Source: AC-32 sp963736055 (GTDB lineage: Bacteria > Actinomycetota > Thermoleophilia > Gaiellales > Gaiellaceae). Taken from it: 64,000 bases of DNA. The stretch spans positions 310,001 through 374,000 of the forward strand of contig CAVTNM010000001.1 of assembly GCA_963736055.1 (NCBI GenBank). Direction: 5' to 3'. Positions 1 through 9,153 of the stretch are shown here, one piece after another (within the stretch, counting starts at the first letter, position 1; the number at the start of each line of letters is the position of its first letter). Both the position numbers and the translations under genes were made by a program. A model generated the notes under the pieces. The model was not told the origin of the DNA. It searched no databases and saw only the letters and a program-made list of their open reading frames with translations.

Positions 1-150
1 CTGTACAAGATCTCCGGTGGGCTGATGGCGCCTTCCGACACGAACACGGGCCTCTTGTTCGTCACGAAGGACAACGTCAAGCCGTACCTGAACACGAAGA
101 CCCGCTACGAAGGGAGCTCTAGCTCACAGCAATATGTGAAGACGACCTAG
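1..150 (+). CDS. C-terminal end of a sugar ABC transporter substrate-binding protein (partial)
   Basis: The first 50 codons are the tail of a protein that starts beyond the left edge; the stop is at 148-150. The readable end includes KISGG, NTGLLFVTKDN and QQYVKTT. Tails of this kind occur in secreted sugar-binding proteins that feed ribose/xylose/rhamnose-type ABC importers. The assignment rests mostly on position: a permease and an ATPase of that importer class follow within 25 bases on the same strand. The sugar specificity cannot be read from so short a piece. Confidence 0.6.
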   Translation: MYKISGGLMAPSDTNTGLLFVTKDNVKPYLNTKTRYEGSSSSQQYVKTT

Positions 151-174
151 CGATCGAGCTGAGGTCGTAGAGCG

Positions 175-1218
175 ATGGCGGTAGCGGGGTCCGAAGGACG
201 ACGTCACGAGCGCGCGCGCAGGCTGGGCTGGCGCGCGCTCGAGGCTTTCGCCAACCGGCGCGAGGCGAGCATCCTCCTCGTCGCGCTCGGCCTGATCATC
301 TACTTCTCGTTGCGGTCGTCCGCGTTCTACGGCGGCGCGACGATCAAGAACATCGCCGAGTACGTCGCGCCGGTGGCGCTGATCACGTGCGGCGAGGTCA
401 TGCTTCTGATCTGCGGCGAGATCGACCTGTCCGTGGGACGGGTGTTCGCGCTCTCGCCGATCATCATGTACCTGGCCTCGGCGCCCCAGCCGGACGGGCT
501 CGGGTTGCCGCTCTGGCTTGGAGTTGTCTTCGGCCTGCTCGCCGCCGCCGGGGTCGGGCTGACAAACGGGTTGATCACGACGTACCTCGGCGTGCCGTCG
601 TTCATCACGACGTTAGGAATGCTCTTCTTCCTGAACGGGATCAACCTGCGAGCCTTGCACGGCTTCCAGGTGGCGACGCCCGGCGGTCATACGTTCGTCG
701 AGATCTTCGGGGGCTACCCCTTATGGTTCAACTCGGAGTTCTGGTGGTCGGTCGTTGTCGTGGTCGTCCTCCAGATCGTGCTCGTCCGGACCAGGTGGGG
801 AGTCCACACGGTCGCGACCGGCGGCAACCTGATCGGCGCAAGGGAGAGCGGCGTCAACGTCCGGTGGATCAAGATCGGCAACTTCGTGCTCTGCAGCATG
901 CTCGGCGGCTTCGCCGGGATCATGGACTCCGCCCGGATCACGTCCATCCTTCCGCTGCAGGGCGGCACGGACATCATGTTCCTCGCCGTCGCCGCGGCCG
1001 TCATCGGCGGCACGTCGCTGATGGGCGGGTCGGGCACGATCATCGGCGGCTTCCTCGGCGTCGTCGTGCTCGCCGTCCTCAACATCGGCTTCACGATCCT
1101 CGGCGTCAGCGCGTTCAACTTCGACCTGATCATCGGGATCGCGATCCTGGGTGCGATGATCCTGAACGTGCAGATCCAGCGCCTGAAGAACCTCGGCCGG
1201 ATCGGGAGAGGCAAATGA
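175..1218 (+). CDS. Sugar ABC transporter permease (RbsC/BPD_transp_2 type)
   Basis: A 347-residue integral membrane protein of the ribose/xylose permease class, the usual length for the family. After a basic cytoplasmic N-terminus (about residues 1-35) it shows about eight to ten hydrophobic spans. The segment CGEIDLSVG near residue 78 is the family hallmark preceding the third span. It would form the channel of an importer with the preceding binding protein and the following ATPase. The stop overlaps the ATPase start as ATGA at 1215-1218, so the two are translationally coupled. Nearby xylulokinase and sugar isomerase genes suggest a pentose or deoxysugar substrate, which is inference. Confidence 0.92.
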   Translation: MAVAGSEGRRHERARRLGWRALEAFANRREASILLVALGLIIYFSLRSSAFYGGATIKNIAEYVAPVALITCGEVMLLICGEIDLSVGRVFALSPIIMYLASAPQPDGLGLPLWLGVVFGLLAAAGVGLTNGLITTYLGVPSFITTLGMLFFLNGINLRALHGFQVATPGGHTFVEIFGGYPLWFNSEFWWSVVVVVVLQIVLVRTRWGVHTVATGGNLIGARESGVNVRWIKIGNFVLCSMLGGFAGIMDSARITSILPLQGGTDIMFLAVAAAVIGGTSLMGGSGTIIGGFLGVVVLAVLNIGFTILGVSAFNFDLIIGIAILGAMILNVQIQRLKNLGRIGRGK

Positions 1219-2012
1219 GCGAGTCGGGCAACGGTCGAGAGACCGTCGAGGTGATCCGCGTCGAGCACATCTCGAAGCGGTTCGGAGCCGTGCGCGCGCT
1301 CGAGGACGTATCCATGCACCTGAATCGCGGCGAGGTGCTCGGGCTGATCGGCGACAACGGGGCCGGCAAGTCGACGCTGGTCAAGATCATCTGCGGCTTC
1401 CAGAAGCCTGACAACGGCACGATCTTCGTCAACGGCGAGGAGGTGCAGCTCCGCTCGGTCGCACACGCCCGCTCGCTCGGGATCGATACGGTCTACCAGG
1501 ACCTCGCGCTCGTGCCCGGGATGTCCGTCTACCACAACATGTTCCTCAAGCGGGAGCTGCTCGGGCACCTCGGCGGCGTCGAGACACCGCTGCTGAACAA
1601 CGGCGAGATGCGGAAGCGTGCCCGGAAGTACCTCGACGAGATGGGCGTCCGCATCCCCGACGTCGACGCCGAGGTGGCCCAGCTCTCCGGCGGTCAGCGC
1701 CAGTCGATCGCGGTCGCGCGCTCGGTCTACTCGGATGCGAAGATCATCCTGCTCGACGAGCCGCTCGCAGCCATGGGCGTGAAGGAGGGCGCGCTCATCC
1801 TCGACCTGATCCGGAAGCTCCGGGACCGGGGCGAGATCTCGATGATCCTGATCCTGCACAACTACGCGCACGTGTTCGAGGTCTGCGACCGGGTCAACCT
1901 CCTTCAGCACGGCGAGATCACGCTCGACAAGGCGACGAACGAGACCTCCGTCGACGAGCTCACCGAGCTCGTCGTGCACGAGTACCGCCAGGCCCAGGCC
2001 GAGTCCGGCTAG
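1215..2012 (+). CDS. Sugar ABC transporter ATP-binding protein, single-domain
   Basis: A 265-residue ABC ATPase starting at the ATG that overlaps the permease stop. Walker A is GDNGAGKST (about residue 45), the signature is LSGGQRQSIAVAR (about 157) and Walker B is IILLDEPLAAMG (about 177), with the switch histidine in LILHNYAH. RbsA and XylG carry two fused ATPase domains; this protein has only one, as in the FrcA type, so it presumably works as a homodimer on the permease. It completes a three-gene importer with the two upstream genes. All nucleotide-binding motifs look intact. Confidence 0.93.
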   Translation: MSESGNGRETVEVIRVEHISKRFGAVRALEDVSMHLNRGEVLGLIGDNGAGKSTLVKIICGFQKPDNGTIFVNGEEVQLRSVAHARSLGIDTVYQDLALVPGMSVYHNMFLKRELLGHLGGVETPLLNNGEMRKRARKYLDEMGVRIPDVDAEVAQLSGGQRQSIAVARSVYSDAKIILLDEPLAAMGVKEGALILDLIRKLRDRGEISMILILHNYAHVFEVCDRVNLLQHGEITLDKATNETSVDELTELVVHEYRQAQAESG

Positions 2013-2113
2013 TCGCCCCGGTCAGGGGGTAGGCCATCCGCGTTCTCGTCACCGGTGCCAAGGGCAAGGTCGGCTCCGCGGCCGTCTCGGCGCTGCTCGA
2101 GTCGGGCCACGAT

Positions 2114-2929
2114 GTGCGCGCCTCGGACCTGGTCCGGGGCGTGTTCGAGCGCCAGCTTCCCGAGGAACCTGGGGAGTACGTTCAGGCCAACCTGACGGAC
2201 GCGGGCGACGCGTTCGCGATCGTCCGTGGCGTCGAGGCGGTTGTCCACGCCGGCGCGATCCCGGACCCGACGAAAAACCCGCCGCACGTGGTCTTCGGGA
2301 ACAACCTGATGGCGACGTTCAACGTCCTCGAAGCCTCCGTCCGGTTCGGCGTCCGGCGGTTCGTCAACGTCTCGAGCGAGACGGTTCCGGGGTTCTTCTT
2401 CCCCGAGCGCCCGTTCCTGCCCGACTACGTCCCGGTCGACGAGGAGCACCCGATCAGGCCGCAGGATCCCTACGCGCTCTCGAAGTGGTTCGGGGAGCTA
2501 CTGATGGACGCGGCCGTGGCCCGCGCGGAGATCCGCTGCATCTCCCTGCGCCCGAGCTGGGTGCAGAACGAGGACAATTACGAGCGCAACCTTGGCCCGC
2601 AGGTGCGCGATCCCGGCCTGCTGAGCCCGAACCTCTGGAGCTACGTCGACGTCCACGACCTGGCCGACGCGATCGTGCTCGCCGCGGAGTCCGATCTCCC
2701 CGGTCACGAGGTGTTCTACATCGCGTCTCCCGACAACGTCGGCAACCGCCCGTTTGCCGACCTCGTCCGCCGCTACTACGGCGAGGAGATCGAGATCCAC
2801 CCGCTCTCGCGCGAGGATTCGTCCGCGATCTCGTGCGCCAAGGCCGAGCGGCTCCTGGGCTACTCTCCGAGCCGGTCATGGAGCGACTACCTCGACGACG
2901 AGGGCCGCGCACGCCCGCTCGAAATCTGA
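2114..2929 (+). CDS. NAD-dependent epimerase/dehydratase; N-terminus begins upstream without a usable start codon
   Basis: An extended short-chain dehydrogenase of the NAD-dependent epimerase family, acting on a sugar or nucleotide sugar. The catalytic YxxxK is YALSK (codons at about 2470-2484) with VNVSSE upstream. The first canonical start is the GTG at 2114, but the cofactor-binding beta strand and glycine motif, VLVTGAKGKVGS, are encoded in frame at about 2042-2077, ahead of that GTG. An in-frame TAG sits at 2030-2032 and no ATG, GTG or TTG lies between it and 2114. The true protein therefore needs a non-standard start (ATC at 2036), or the sequence carries a base error or a lesion. It lies in the sugar-utilisation cluster, 17 bases before the isomerase-like gene. 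Confidence 0.8.
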   Translation: MRASDLVRGVFERQLPEEPGEYVQANLTDAGDAFAIVRGVEAVVHAGAIPDPTKNPPHVVFGNNLMATFNVLEASVRFGVRRFVNVSSETVPGFFFPERPFLPDYVPVDEEHPIRPQDPYALSKWFGELLMDAAVARAEIRCISLRPSWVQNEDNYERNLGPQVRDPGLLSPNLWSYVDVHDLADAIVLAAESDLPGHEVFYIASPDNVGNRPFADLVRRYYGEEIEIHPLSREDSSAISCAKAERLLGYSPSRSWSDYLDDEGRARPLEI

Positions 2930-2945
2930 TCGAGTTGGGCCGACG

Positions 2946-3959
2946 ATGAGCGCGCGCCTCAAGACCAGCCTCGGGATCTGGGCGTTCGGGCCGATGGCCA
3001 CGCGGTTCGTCCCCGCGGGCTACAAGCCGGAGCTCGCCGGCCAGACGACCGTGGAGCGGGTGCGCGAGGCCGTGGAGGGCCTCGGCGACCTGATCGACGG
3101 GTACGAGTTCCACTACCCGCAGGAGCTCTCGGCGGACAACCTGGACGAGGTGCGTGACGCGCTCGACGGCCACGACGTCTACTGCATGGCGACGGGACTC
3201 CACCTCGACGCGAGGTTCGGCAAGGGAGGGCTCGTCTCGCCGGACGAGGCGACACGAAAGGAGGCTGTCAAGCGCACCCTCGATGCGATCGACTTTGCGG
3301 GCGAGCTCCAGGCGCACTTCATCGTCTGGCCGGGGATCGAGGGCTACAACTACCCGTTCCAGGCGCCCTACAAGGAGAGCTGGGCCTGGTTCCTCGACGG
3401 GATCGGGCAGGCGGCCCAGCGGTGCCGCGAGCGCGGGATCAAGCTCTTCCTGGAGCACAAGAATTCGGAGCCTGCGATGAAGATCCTGATGCGCAACGTC
3501 GGCATGACGCTTCATGTCATCCACACGCTGCGGCGCGAGGGGCTCGACAACGTTCAGGTCAACATGGACTGGCAGCACCTGATCATGAACGGCGAGAACC
3601 TGGCCGAGTACGCGGCGCTGCTCGCCTCGGAGGGCCTGCTCGGCCACCAGCACGCCAACTCGGGCTGGGGGACCTTCGACGATGACAACATGGTCGGCGC
3701 GACGGCCTTCATGGAGACCCTCGAGCTGGCGGTCGAGCTGCGGCGGGCCGGCTACGGAGACAATGGCGAGCGGCTCGGCTTCGACCTGTACCCGTACACC
3801 GAGGATGCGGTCGAAGCCGTGCGGCGGAGCGTCCTCCAGTGGCGGTTCATCGACGGCGTGGCCGGAAGGCTCGACGGGGACGCGCTCCGCGAGGCTCAGA
3901 TGCGGAAGGACGCCGTCGCCGCCTACGAGCTCGTCTACGCGGCGCTAGGCGCCGACTAG
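2946..3959 (+). CDS. Sugar isomerase/epimerase of the xylose isomerase-like TIM-barrel superfamily
   Basis: A 337-residue TIM-barrel protein with the metal-ligand pattern of the xylose isomerase/AP-endonuclease 2 superfamily: a Glu in LFLEHKNSEPA, an Asp/His pair in VNMDWQH, a His cluster in GHQHANSGWG and an Asp in GFDLYPYTED. It probably isomerises or epimerises a free or phosphorylated sugar. The adjacent kinase resembles XylB, so a xylose isomerase role is attractive, but the protein is shorter than classical XylA (about 390) and lacks several of its signature blocks. I therefore leave it unnamed. It ends 15 bases inside the convergent hydrolase-like gene. Confidence 0.82.
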   Translation: MSARLKTSLGIWAFGPMATRFVPAGYKPELAGQTTVERVREAVEGLGDLIDGYEFHYPQELSADNLDEVRDALDGHDVYCMATGLHLDARFGKGGLVSPDEATRKEAVKRTLDAIDFAGELQAHFIVWPGIEGYNYPFQAPYKESWAWFLDGIGQAAQRCRERGIKLFLEHKNSEPAMKILMRNVGMTLHVIHTLRREGLDNVQVNMDWQHLIMNGENLAEYAALLASEGLLGHQHANSGWGTFDDDNMVGATAFMETLELAVELRRAGYGDNGERLGFDLYPYTEDAVEAVRRSVLQWRFIDGVAGRLDGDALREAQMRKDAVAAYELVYAALGAD

Positions 3960-4574
3960 GCGCTCGAGCGCGCGCCGGCCGTGCTGGAGAACGGGCTCTC
4001 CGTGCGAGACGAGAACGCGCTCGGCCGGCAGGTCGGCAAGCGGACGCAGCGACTCCCGGAGCGCGTCGTGTCCGACGCTGTCCGGCAGCCACGACTCGGG
4101 GCACATGCGGATCCCGCCGCCGTCCGCGCCGAGGATCACGTCACCAGGGACGACCGACCTGTAGGCGGGCAGCCAGTAGACGACCTCGGTGCTCCTCGCG
4201 GTCGCGAAGGCCTCGACCTCTCCGGGAAGCGGGTCGCCGGGCCTGAAGACGTCGGTGACCCCGTGTGCCCGTCGCTCGATCGCCGCCCGCGCGCGGCTGG
4301 GAGCCCAGAGCCGCGCCTTGTAGCGCTCCAGGATCTCGGCGGTGCTACGCACGTGCCAGAAGATCGTGATCAGCACGTGCACCTCGCCGCCTGCCCGCCT
4401 CACGTCGCGGTCAAGCGCGCGCCAGAAGCGCCCGGGGTCGTCTCCCGGGACGAGCGGGTCGATCAGGACCACGCCGTCTCGGGTCTCCGCGTAGACGGAG
4501 CCGACGACCTGTTTCCACTCCTCGTGCCACGCCGTCCACCGCCAGAGCCCCGGGGCGATCTCCAGCACGTCCAT
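3945..4574 (-). CDS. Metallo-beta-lactamase-fold protein with a degenerate metal site
   Basis: A 209-residue protein beginning LEIAPGLWRW shortly after its start and carrying the MBL-fold landmarks VVLIDPLVPG and a late VLVSHGEPV strand. At the position where active members have HxHxDH, this one reads ITIFWHVRSTAEI, so most zinc ligands are missing. It is probably not a standard metal-dependent hydrolase and may be a binding or scaffold protein. Its ATG lies in the same CATG tetranucleotide as the divergent xylulokinase start, leaving no intergenic DNA. At its 3' end it overlaps the TIM-barrel gene by 15 bases on the opposite strand. Substrate unknown. Confidence 0.75.
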   Translation of the reverse strand: MDVLEIAPGLWRWTAWHEEWKQVVGSVYAETRDGVVLIDPLVPGDDPGRFWRALDRDVRRAGGEVHVLITIFWHVRSTAEILERYKARLWAPSRARAAIERRAHGVTDVFRPGDPLPGEVEAFATARSTEVVYWLPAYRSVVPGDVILGADGGGIRMCPESWLPDSVGHDALRESLRPLADLPAERVLVSHGEPVLQHGRRALERLVGA

Positions 4575-6015
4575 GCCCGCTGACCCTACCTTCGTCGGCC
4601 TCGACGTCGGCACGAGCGGCGCCAAGGCGATCGCCGTCTCGCGGTCGGGAGAGGTGCTGGCGCGCGGCGAGAAAGAGTATCCGCTGTCCACGCCTGCGCC
4701 CGGCTGGGCGGAGCAGGATCCCGAGGACTGGTGGTGCGCGAGCAAGGCGGCGCTGTCCGAGGTCGGCGCGGAGAGTGCCACGGGAATCGGGCTCTCCGGC
4801 CAGATGCACGGACTCGTGGCCCTCGACGGAGACGACCAGGTGATCAGGCCCGCGATCCTCTGGAACGACCAACGCACCTTCGCCGAGTGCGAGGAGATCG
4901 AGCGGCGGATCGGCCTGGATCGCCTCATCCGCCTGACGGGCAATCGGGCGCTCACCGGCTTCACTGCGCCCAAATTGCTGTGGTTGCGGGAGCACGAGCC
5001 GGACGCCTACGCGCGCATCCGGCACGTGCTGCTCCCGAAGGACTACGTGCGGCTCCGGCTGACCGGCGAGCGCGCGACCGACGTCGCGGACGCCTCCGGC
5101 ACGCTTCTGTTCGATGTGGCGGAGCGGCGCTGGAGCGGGGAGGTCCTGGACGCGCTCGAGATCCCGGTCAACTGGCTTCCCAGGGCACTCGAGTCGCCGG
5201 AGGCCTCGGGTCGGACCGCCGATCGGGTTCCGGTCGCCGCCGGAGCCGGCGATCAAGCGGCCGGCGCGCTCGGCGTGGGCGTCGACGGGCCCGGCCCGCT
5301 CTCGGTCGTCCTCGGCACCTCGGGGGTCGTCTTCGCGGCCCTGCCCACCTACGAGCCCGATCCCGAGGCGCGGCTGCACGTGTTCTGCCACGCCGTCCCG
5401 GGCGCCTGGCACGCGATGGGAGTGATGCTTTCGGCCGCCGGCTCGCTGCGCTGGTTCAGGGACGCGTTCGCCCCCGGCGTCCCGTACGACGAGTTGATCG
5501 CGGAGGCGGCGCAGGTCGAGCCCGGCGCCGAGGGCGCCCTCTTCCTCCCCTACCTCTCCGGCGAGCGGACGCCCCATGCTGATCCGTTGGCGCGCGGCGC
5601 GTTCACCGGCCTCAGCCTCGAACACGGTCGCGGGGCACTCGTCCGCGCCGTCCTCGAGGGCGTCTCCTACGGGTTGCGCGACTCGCTGGAGCTCCTGCGG
5701 GGTCTGGGCGTTCGCGCCGAGACCGGGCGCGCCTCGGGCGGCGGCGCACGCAGCCGCCTCTGGCTGGGGATCGTCGCCTCGACGCTCGGCCTCCCGCTCG
5801 AGCTTACGGCCGTGGAGGAGGGGGCGGCCTTCGGGGCCGCCCTGCTCGGCGGTGTCGCCGCAGGTGCTTTCGCCGACGTCCATGAGGCGGTCGAGGCGTG
5901 CGTCCGGCCTCGCGTGCGGATCGAGCCCGACCGTGGGTGGCAACGCGCGTACGAGGCCGGTTACCCTCGATACCGCGCGTTGTACCCGTCCCTCGAACCC
6001 CTGCAGGAGCGATGA
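4573..6015 (+). CDS. xylB: Xylulokinase (FGGY family)
   Basis: A 480-residue FGGY carbohydrate kinase, the normal length for XylB. It opens with the ATP-binding VGLDVGTSGAKA, then has the xylulokinase segment GLSGQMHGLVALD, ILWNDQR and a glycine-rich late block ASGGGARSRLW. YLSGERTPHADP is also typical of XylB. It phosphorylates D-xylulose to xylulose 5-phosphate, feeding the pentose phosphate pathway. It is followed 15 bases later by a Gfo/Idh dehydrogenase and divergently abuts the MBL-fold gene at a shared CATG. With the importer and TIM-barrel gene upstream it argues for pentose catabolism. Confidence 0.93.
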   Translation: MPADPTFVGLDVGTSGAKAIAVSRSGEVLARGEKEYPLSTPAPGWAEQDPEDWWCASKAALSEVGAESATGIGLSGQMHGLVALDGDDQVIRPAILWNDQRTFAECEEIERRIGLDRLIRLTGNRALTGFTAPKLLWLREHEPDAYARIRHVLLPKDYVRLRLTGERATDVADASGTLLFDVAERRWSGEVLDALEIPVNWLPRALESPEASGRTADRVPVAAGAGDQAAGALGVGVDGPGPLSVVLGTSGVVFAALPTYEPDPEARLHVFCHAVPGAWHAMGVMLSAAGSLRWFRDAFAPGVPYDELIAEAAQVEPGAEGALFLPYLSGERTPHADPLARGAFTGLSLEHGRGALVRAVLEGVSYGLRDSLELLRGLGVRAETGRASGGGARSRLWLGIVASTLGLPLELTAVEEGAAFGAALLGGVAAGAFADVHEAVEACVRPRVRIEPDRGWQRAYEAGYPRYRALYPSLEPLQER

Positions 6016-6030
6016 CATGACGGAGCCGTC

Positions 6031-6984
6031 GTGGGAATGAGACCGGTTAGCTGGGGCATCCTCTCCACCGCGGACATCAACCGGCTCGTGATTCCGCCGG
6101 CGCAGAGCTCTGAGAAGTGCGACCTGATCGCAGTCGCCAGTCGCGACTCCGCCCGCGCCGAAGAGTACGCGCGCGAGTGGGGCATCGAGCGGGCCTATGG
6201 AAGTTACGAGGCGTTGCTCGAGGACGCGGAGGTCGAAGCCGTCTACATCTCCCTCCCGAACTCGCTTCACTGTGAGTGGTCGATCCGCGCGCTGGAGGCG
6301 GGCAAGCACGTCCTTTGCGAGAAGCCGCTATCCCGCCGAGCCGCAGAAGTCGAGGCTGCCTTCGATGCGTCCGAGCGTGCCGAGCGCCTCCTGATGGAGG
6401 CGTTCATGTGGCGTCACCACCCCCAGGCGCAGAAGTTGACCGAGCTGATCGAACGCGGCGCCGTGGGGGGCCTGCGGGTGATCCGCTCGAGTTTCGGCTT
6501 CACCATCACCGATCCGGCGAACGTGCGGCTCCTGCCAGAACTGGAAGGAGGCGCGCTGATGGACGTCGGCTGCTACTGCGTGAGCGCGTCACGCCTGCTC
6601 GGTGGTGAGCCGCGGCACGCCACCGGGGTGCAGCTCCTCGGCCCGACCGGAGTCGACGTGCTGTTCGCCGGAGCGATGCTGCTCGAGAACGGGGCCGCCG
6701 CGCACTTCGACTGTAGTTTCGTAGTGCCCCCGCGCGACGAGCTCGAGGTGATCGGCGAGGACGGATCGCTGTTCCTCGACGATCCCTGGCACGGACATGA
6801 GCCGGTGATCGAGATTCGGCGGGACGACGGCGTCGAGCGGGTCGAGGTGGAGCACGCGAACGCCTACCAGCTCGAGCTCGAGAACATGAGCGCGTCCATC
6901 CGCGGCGAGGCCGAGCCGCTCCTCGGTCGGGCGGACGCGCTCGGCAACGCCGCCGCGATCGAGGCCCTGTACGCGTCCGCCTAG
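6031..6984 (+). CDS. Gfo/Idh/MocA-family NAD(P)-dependent oxidoreductase
   Basis: A 317-residue sugar dehydrogenase-like protein. The N-terminal Rossmann fold begins VSWGILSTADINR and the family signature EKPLSRR (about residue 98) carries the catalytic lysine; a C-terminal alpha/beta substrate domain follows. Members oxidise sugars such as xylose, glucose or inositols. I chose the GTG at 6031 because GGAG at 6022-6025 sits five bases upstream; the ATG at 6037 is the alternative. It is the last gene of the sugar cluster, and its stop overlaps the convergent dodecin stop. D-xylose dehydrogenase is a reasonable guess but is not proven by the sequence. Confidence 0.9.
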   Translation: MGMRPVSWGILSTADINRLVIPPAQSSEKCDLIAVASRDSARAEEYAREWGIERAYGSYEALLEDAEVEAVYISLPNSLHCEWSIRALEAGKHVLCEKPLSRRAAEVEAAFDASERAERLLMEAFMWRHHPQAQKLTELIERGAVGGLRVIRSSFGFTITDPANVRLLPELEGGALMDVGCYCVSASRLLGGEPRHATGVQLLGPTGVDVLFAGAMLLENGAAAHFDCSFVVPPRDELEVIGEDGSLFLDDPWHGHEPVIEIRRDDGVERVEVEHANAYQLELENMSASIRGEAEPLLGRADALGNAAAIEALYASA

Positions 6985-7187
6985 CGCTCCACGGCGAACG
7001 CGATGTTCACGGTCGTGCGGTAGGCACTGATGCGCTCGTTCTCGACGACGGCGCTCATCGACACGACGCTCGCGCCCGAGATGCCCCTGACGGTCTTCGC
7101 GGCCTCCTGAACCGCGGCGTCGGCGGCCTTGGCGAAGCTCTCCGGAGACGAGCCGATGATCGTGATCACCTTGGCGATGTCTGACAT
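6981..7187 (-). CDS. Dodecin-family small protein lacking tryptophan
   Basis: A 68-residue protein with the beta-alpha-beta-beta layout of dodecins, which assemble as hollow dodecamers that store flavins or bind CoA. It starts MSDIAKVITIIGSSPESF and ends RTTVNIAFAVER, the typical final strand. The central strand, where flavin-binding dodecins carry the stacking Trp, reads ASVVSMSAVVENERI, and there is no Trp in the whole protein. Flavin sandwiching of the classical type is therefore doubtful. It overlaps the Gfo/Idh stop by four bases convergently and is divergent from ffh across 83 bases. Confidence 0.88.
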   Translation of the reverse strand: MSDIAKVITIIGSSPESFAKAADAAVQEAAKTVRGISGASVVSMSAVVENERISAYRTTVNIAFAVER

Positions 7188-7270
7188 GTCGCTCCTCTCT
7201 CTCGGTCGGGTTGCCCGGCGATAGCGCCGAGAGTTCTGCCCCGAGAGGCCTGGAAGTACACTGCGGGGCC

Positions 7271-8659
<1,389 letters not shown>

Positions 8660-8663
8660 CCGT

Positions 8664-8918
8664 TTGGCCGTCAAGCTGAGGTTGACCCGCGTCGGGTCGA
8701 AGAAGAATCCCGTCTACCGCATCGTCGCGGCCGACTCGCGCTCCCCGCGCGACGGCAAGTTCATCGAGATCGTCGGCCGCTACAACCCGCAGACCGACCC
8801 TTCCACGATCGAGTTCGACGAGGCGAAGGTGAAGGACTGGCTCTCGAAGGGAGCGCAGCCGAGCTCCACGGTGCAGCGCCTGTTGAAGGCCAAGAACTTC
8901 GGCTCGGAGAATGGCTGA
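8664..8918 (+). CDS. rpsP: 30S ribosomal protein S16
   Basis: An 84-residue ribosomal protein S16, a small-subunit assembly protein. The N-terminus AVKLRLTRVGSKKNPVYRI and the following DSRSPRDGK are canonical. The start is TTG at 8664, supported by a perfect GGAGG at 8652-8656 that overlaps the ffh stop region and leaves a seven-base spacer. It overlaps the KH-domain gene by eight bases. The order ffh-rpsP-KH-rimM-trmD-rplS is widespread in bacteria, so the context strongly supports the call. Confidence 0.96.
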   Translation: MAVKLRLTRVGSKKNPVYRIVAADSRSPRDGKFIEIVGRYNPQTDPSTIEFDEAKVKDWLSKGAQPSSTVQRLLKAKNFGSENG

Positions 8919-9141
8919 AATCGTCGAGTACCTGGCCCGGCGGCTCGTGGACGAGCCGGACGCCGTACGCGTCGACCAGATCGACCGCGACGACGCGATC
9001 GTCCTGCAGCTGTACGTGGCTCCGGACGACGTCGGCAAGGTGATCGGCCGCCAGGGCCGGATCGCCCGGGCGCTCCGCACGGTCGTCCGCGCCTCTGCGG
9101 CGCGCGACGACAGGCGCGTGCTGCTCGAGATCATGGAGTAG
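8911..9141 (+). CDS. khpA: KH-domain RNA-binding protein (KhpA/YlqC type)
   Basis: A 76-residue single type-II KH domain protein. The GxxG RNA-gripping loop is IGRQGR (about residue 48), inside VGKVIGRQGRIARALR. In other bacteria KhpA, often with KhpB, binds many transcripts and influences cell division and envelope synthesis. The conserved position between rpsP and rimM is typical. Its start lies eight bases inside rpsP, so translation is likely coupled. The protein is complete and of normal length. Confidence 0.94.
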   Translation: MAEIVEYLARRLVDEPDAVRVDQIDRDDAIVLQLYVAPDDVGKVIGRQGRIARALRTVVRASAARDDRRVLLEIME

Positions 9142-9153
9142 TTTGCGCCGCTG

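Noticed and set aside
2946..3959. Classical xylose isomerase xylA
   Set aside because: Shorter than XylA and lacks several of its signature blocks, although the metal-site pattern is similar.
4411..6309. 632-codon open frame antisense to xylB
   Set aside because: High-GC shadow of the xylulokinase gene; repetitive Arg/Gly/Ala composition and no family-like motif.
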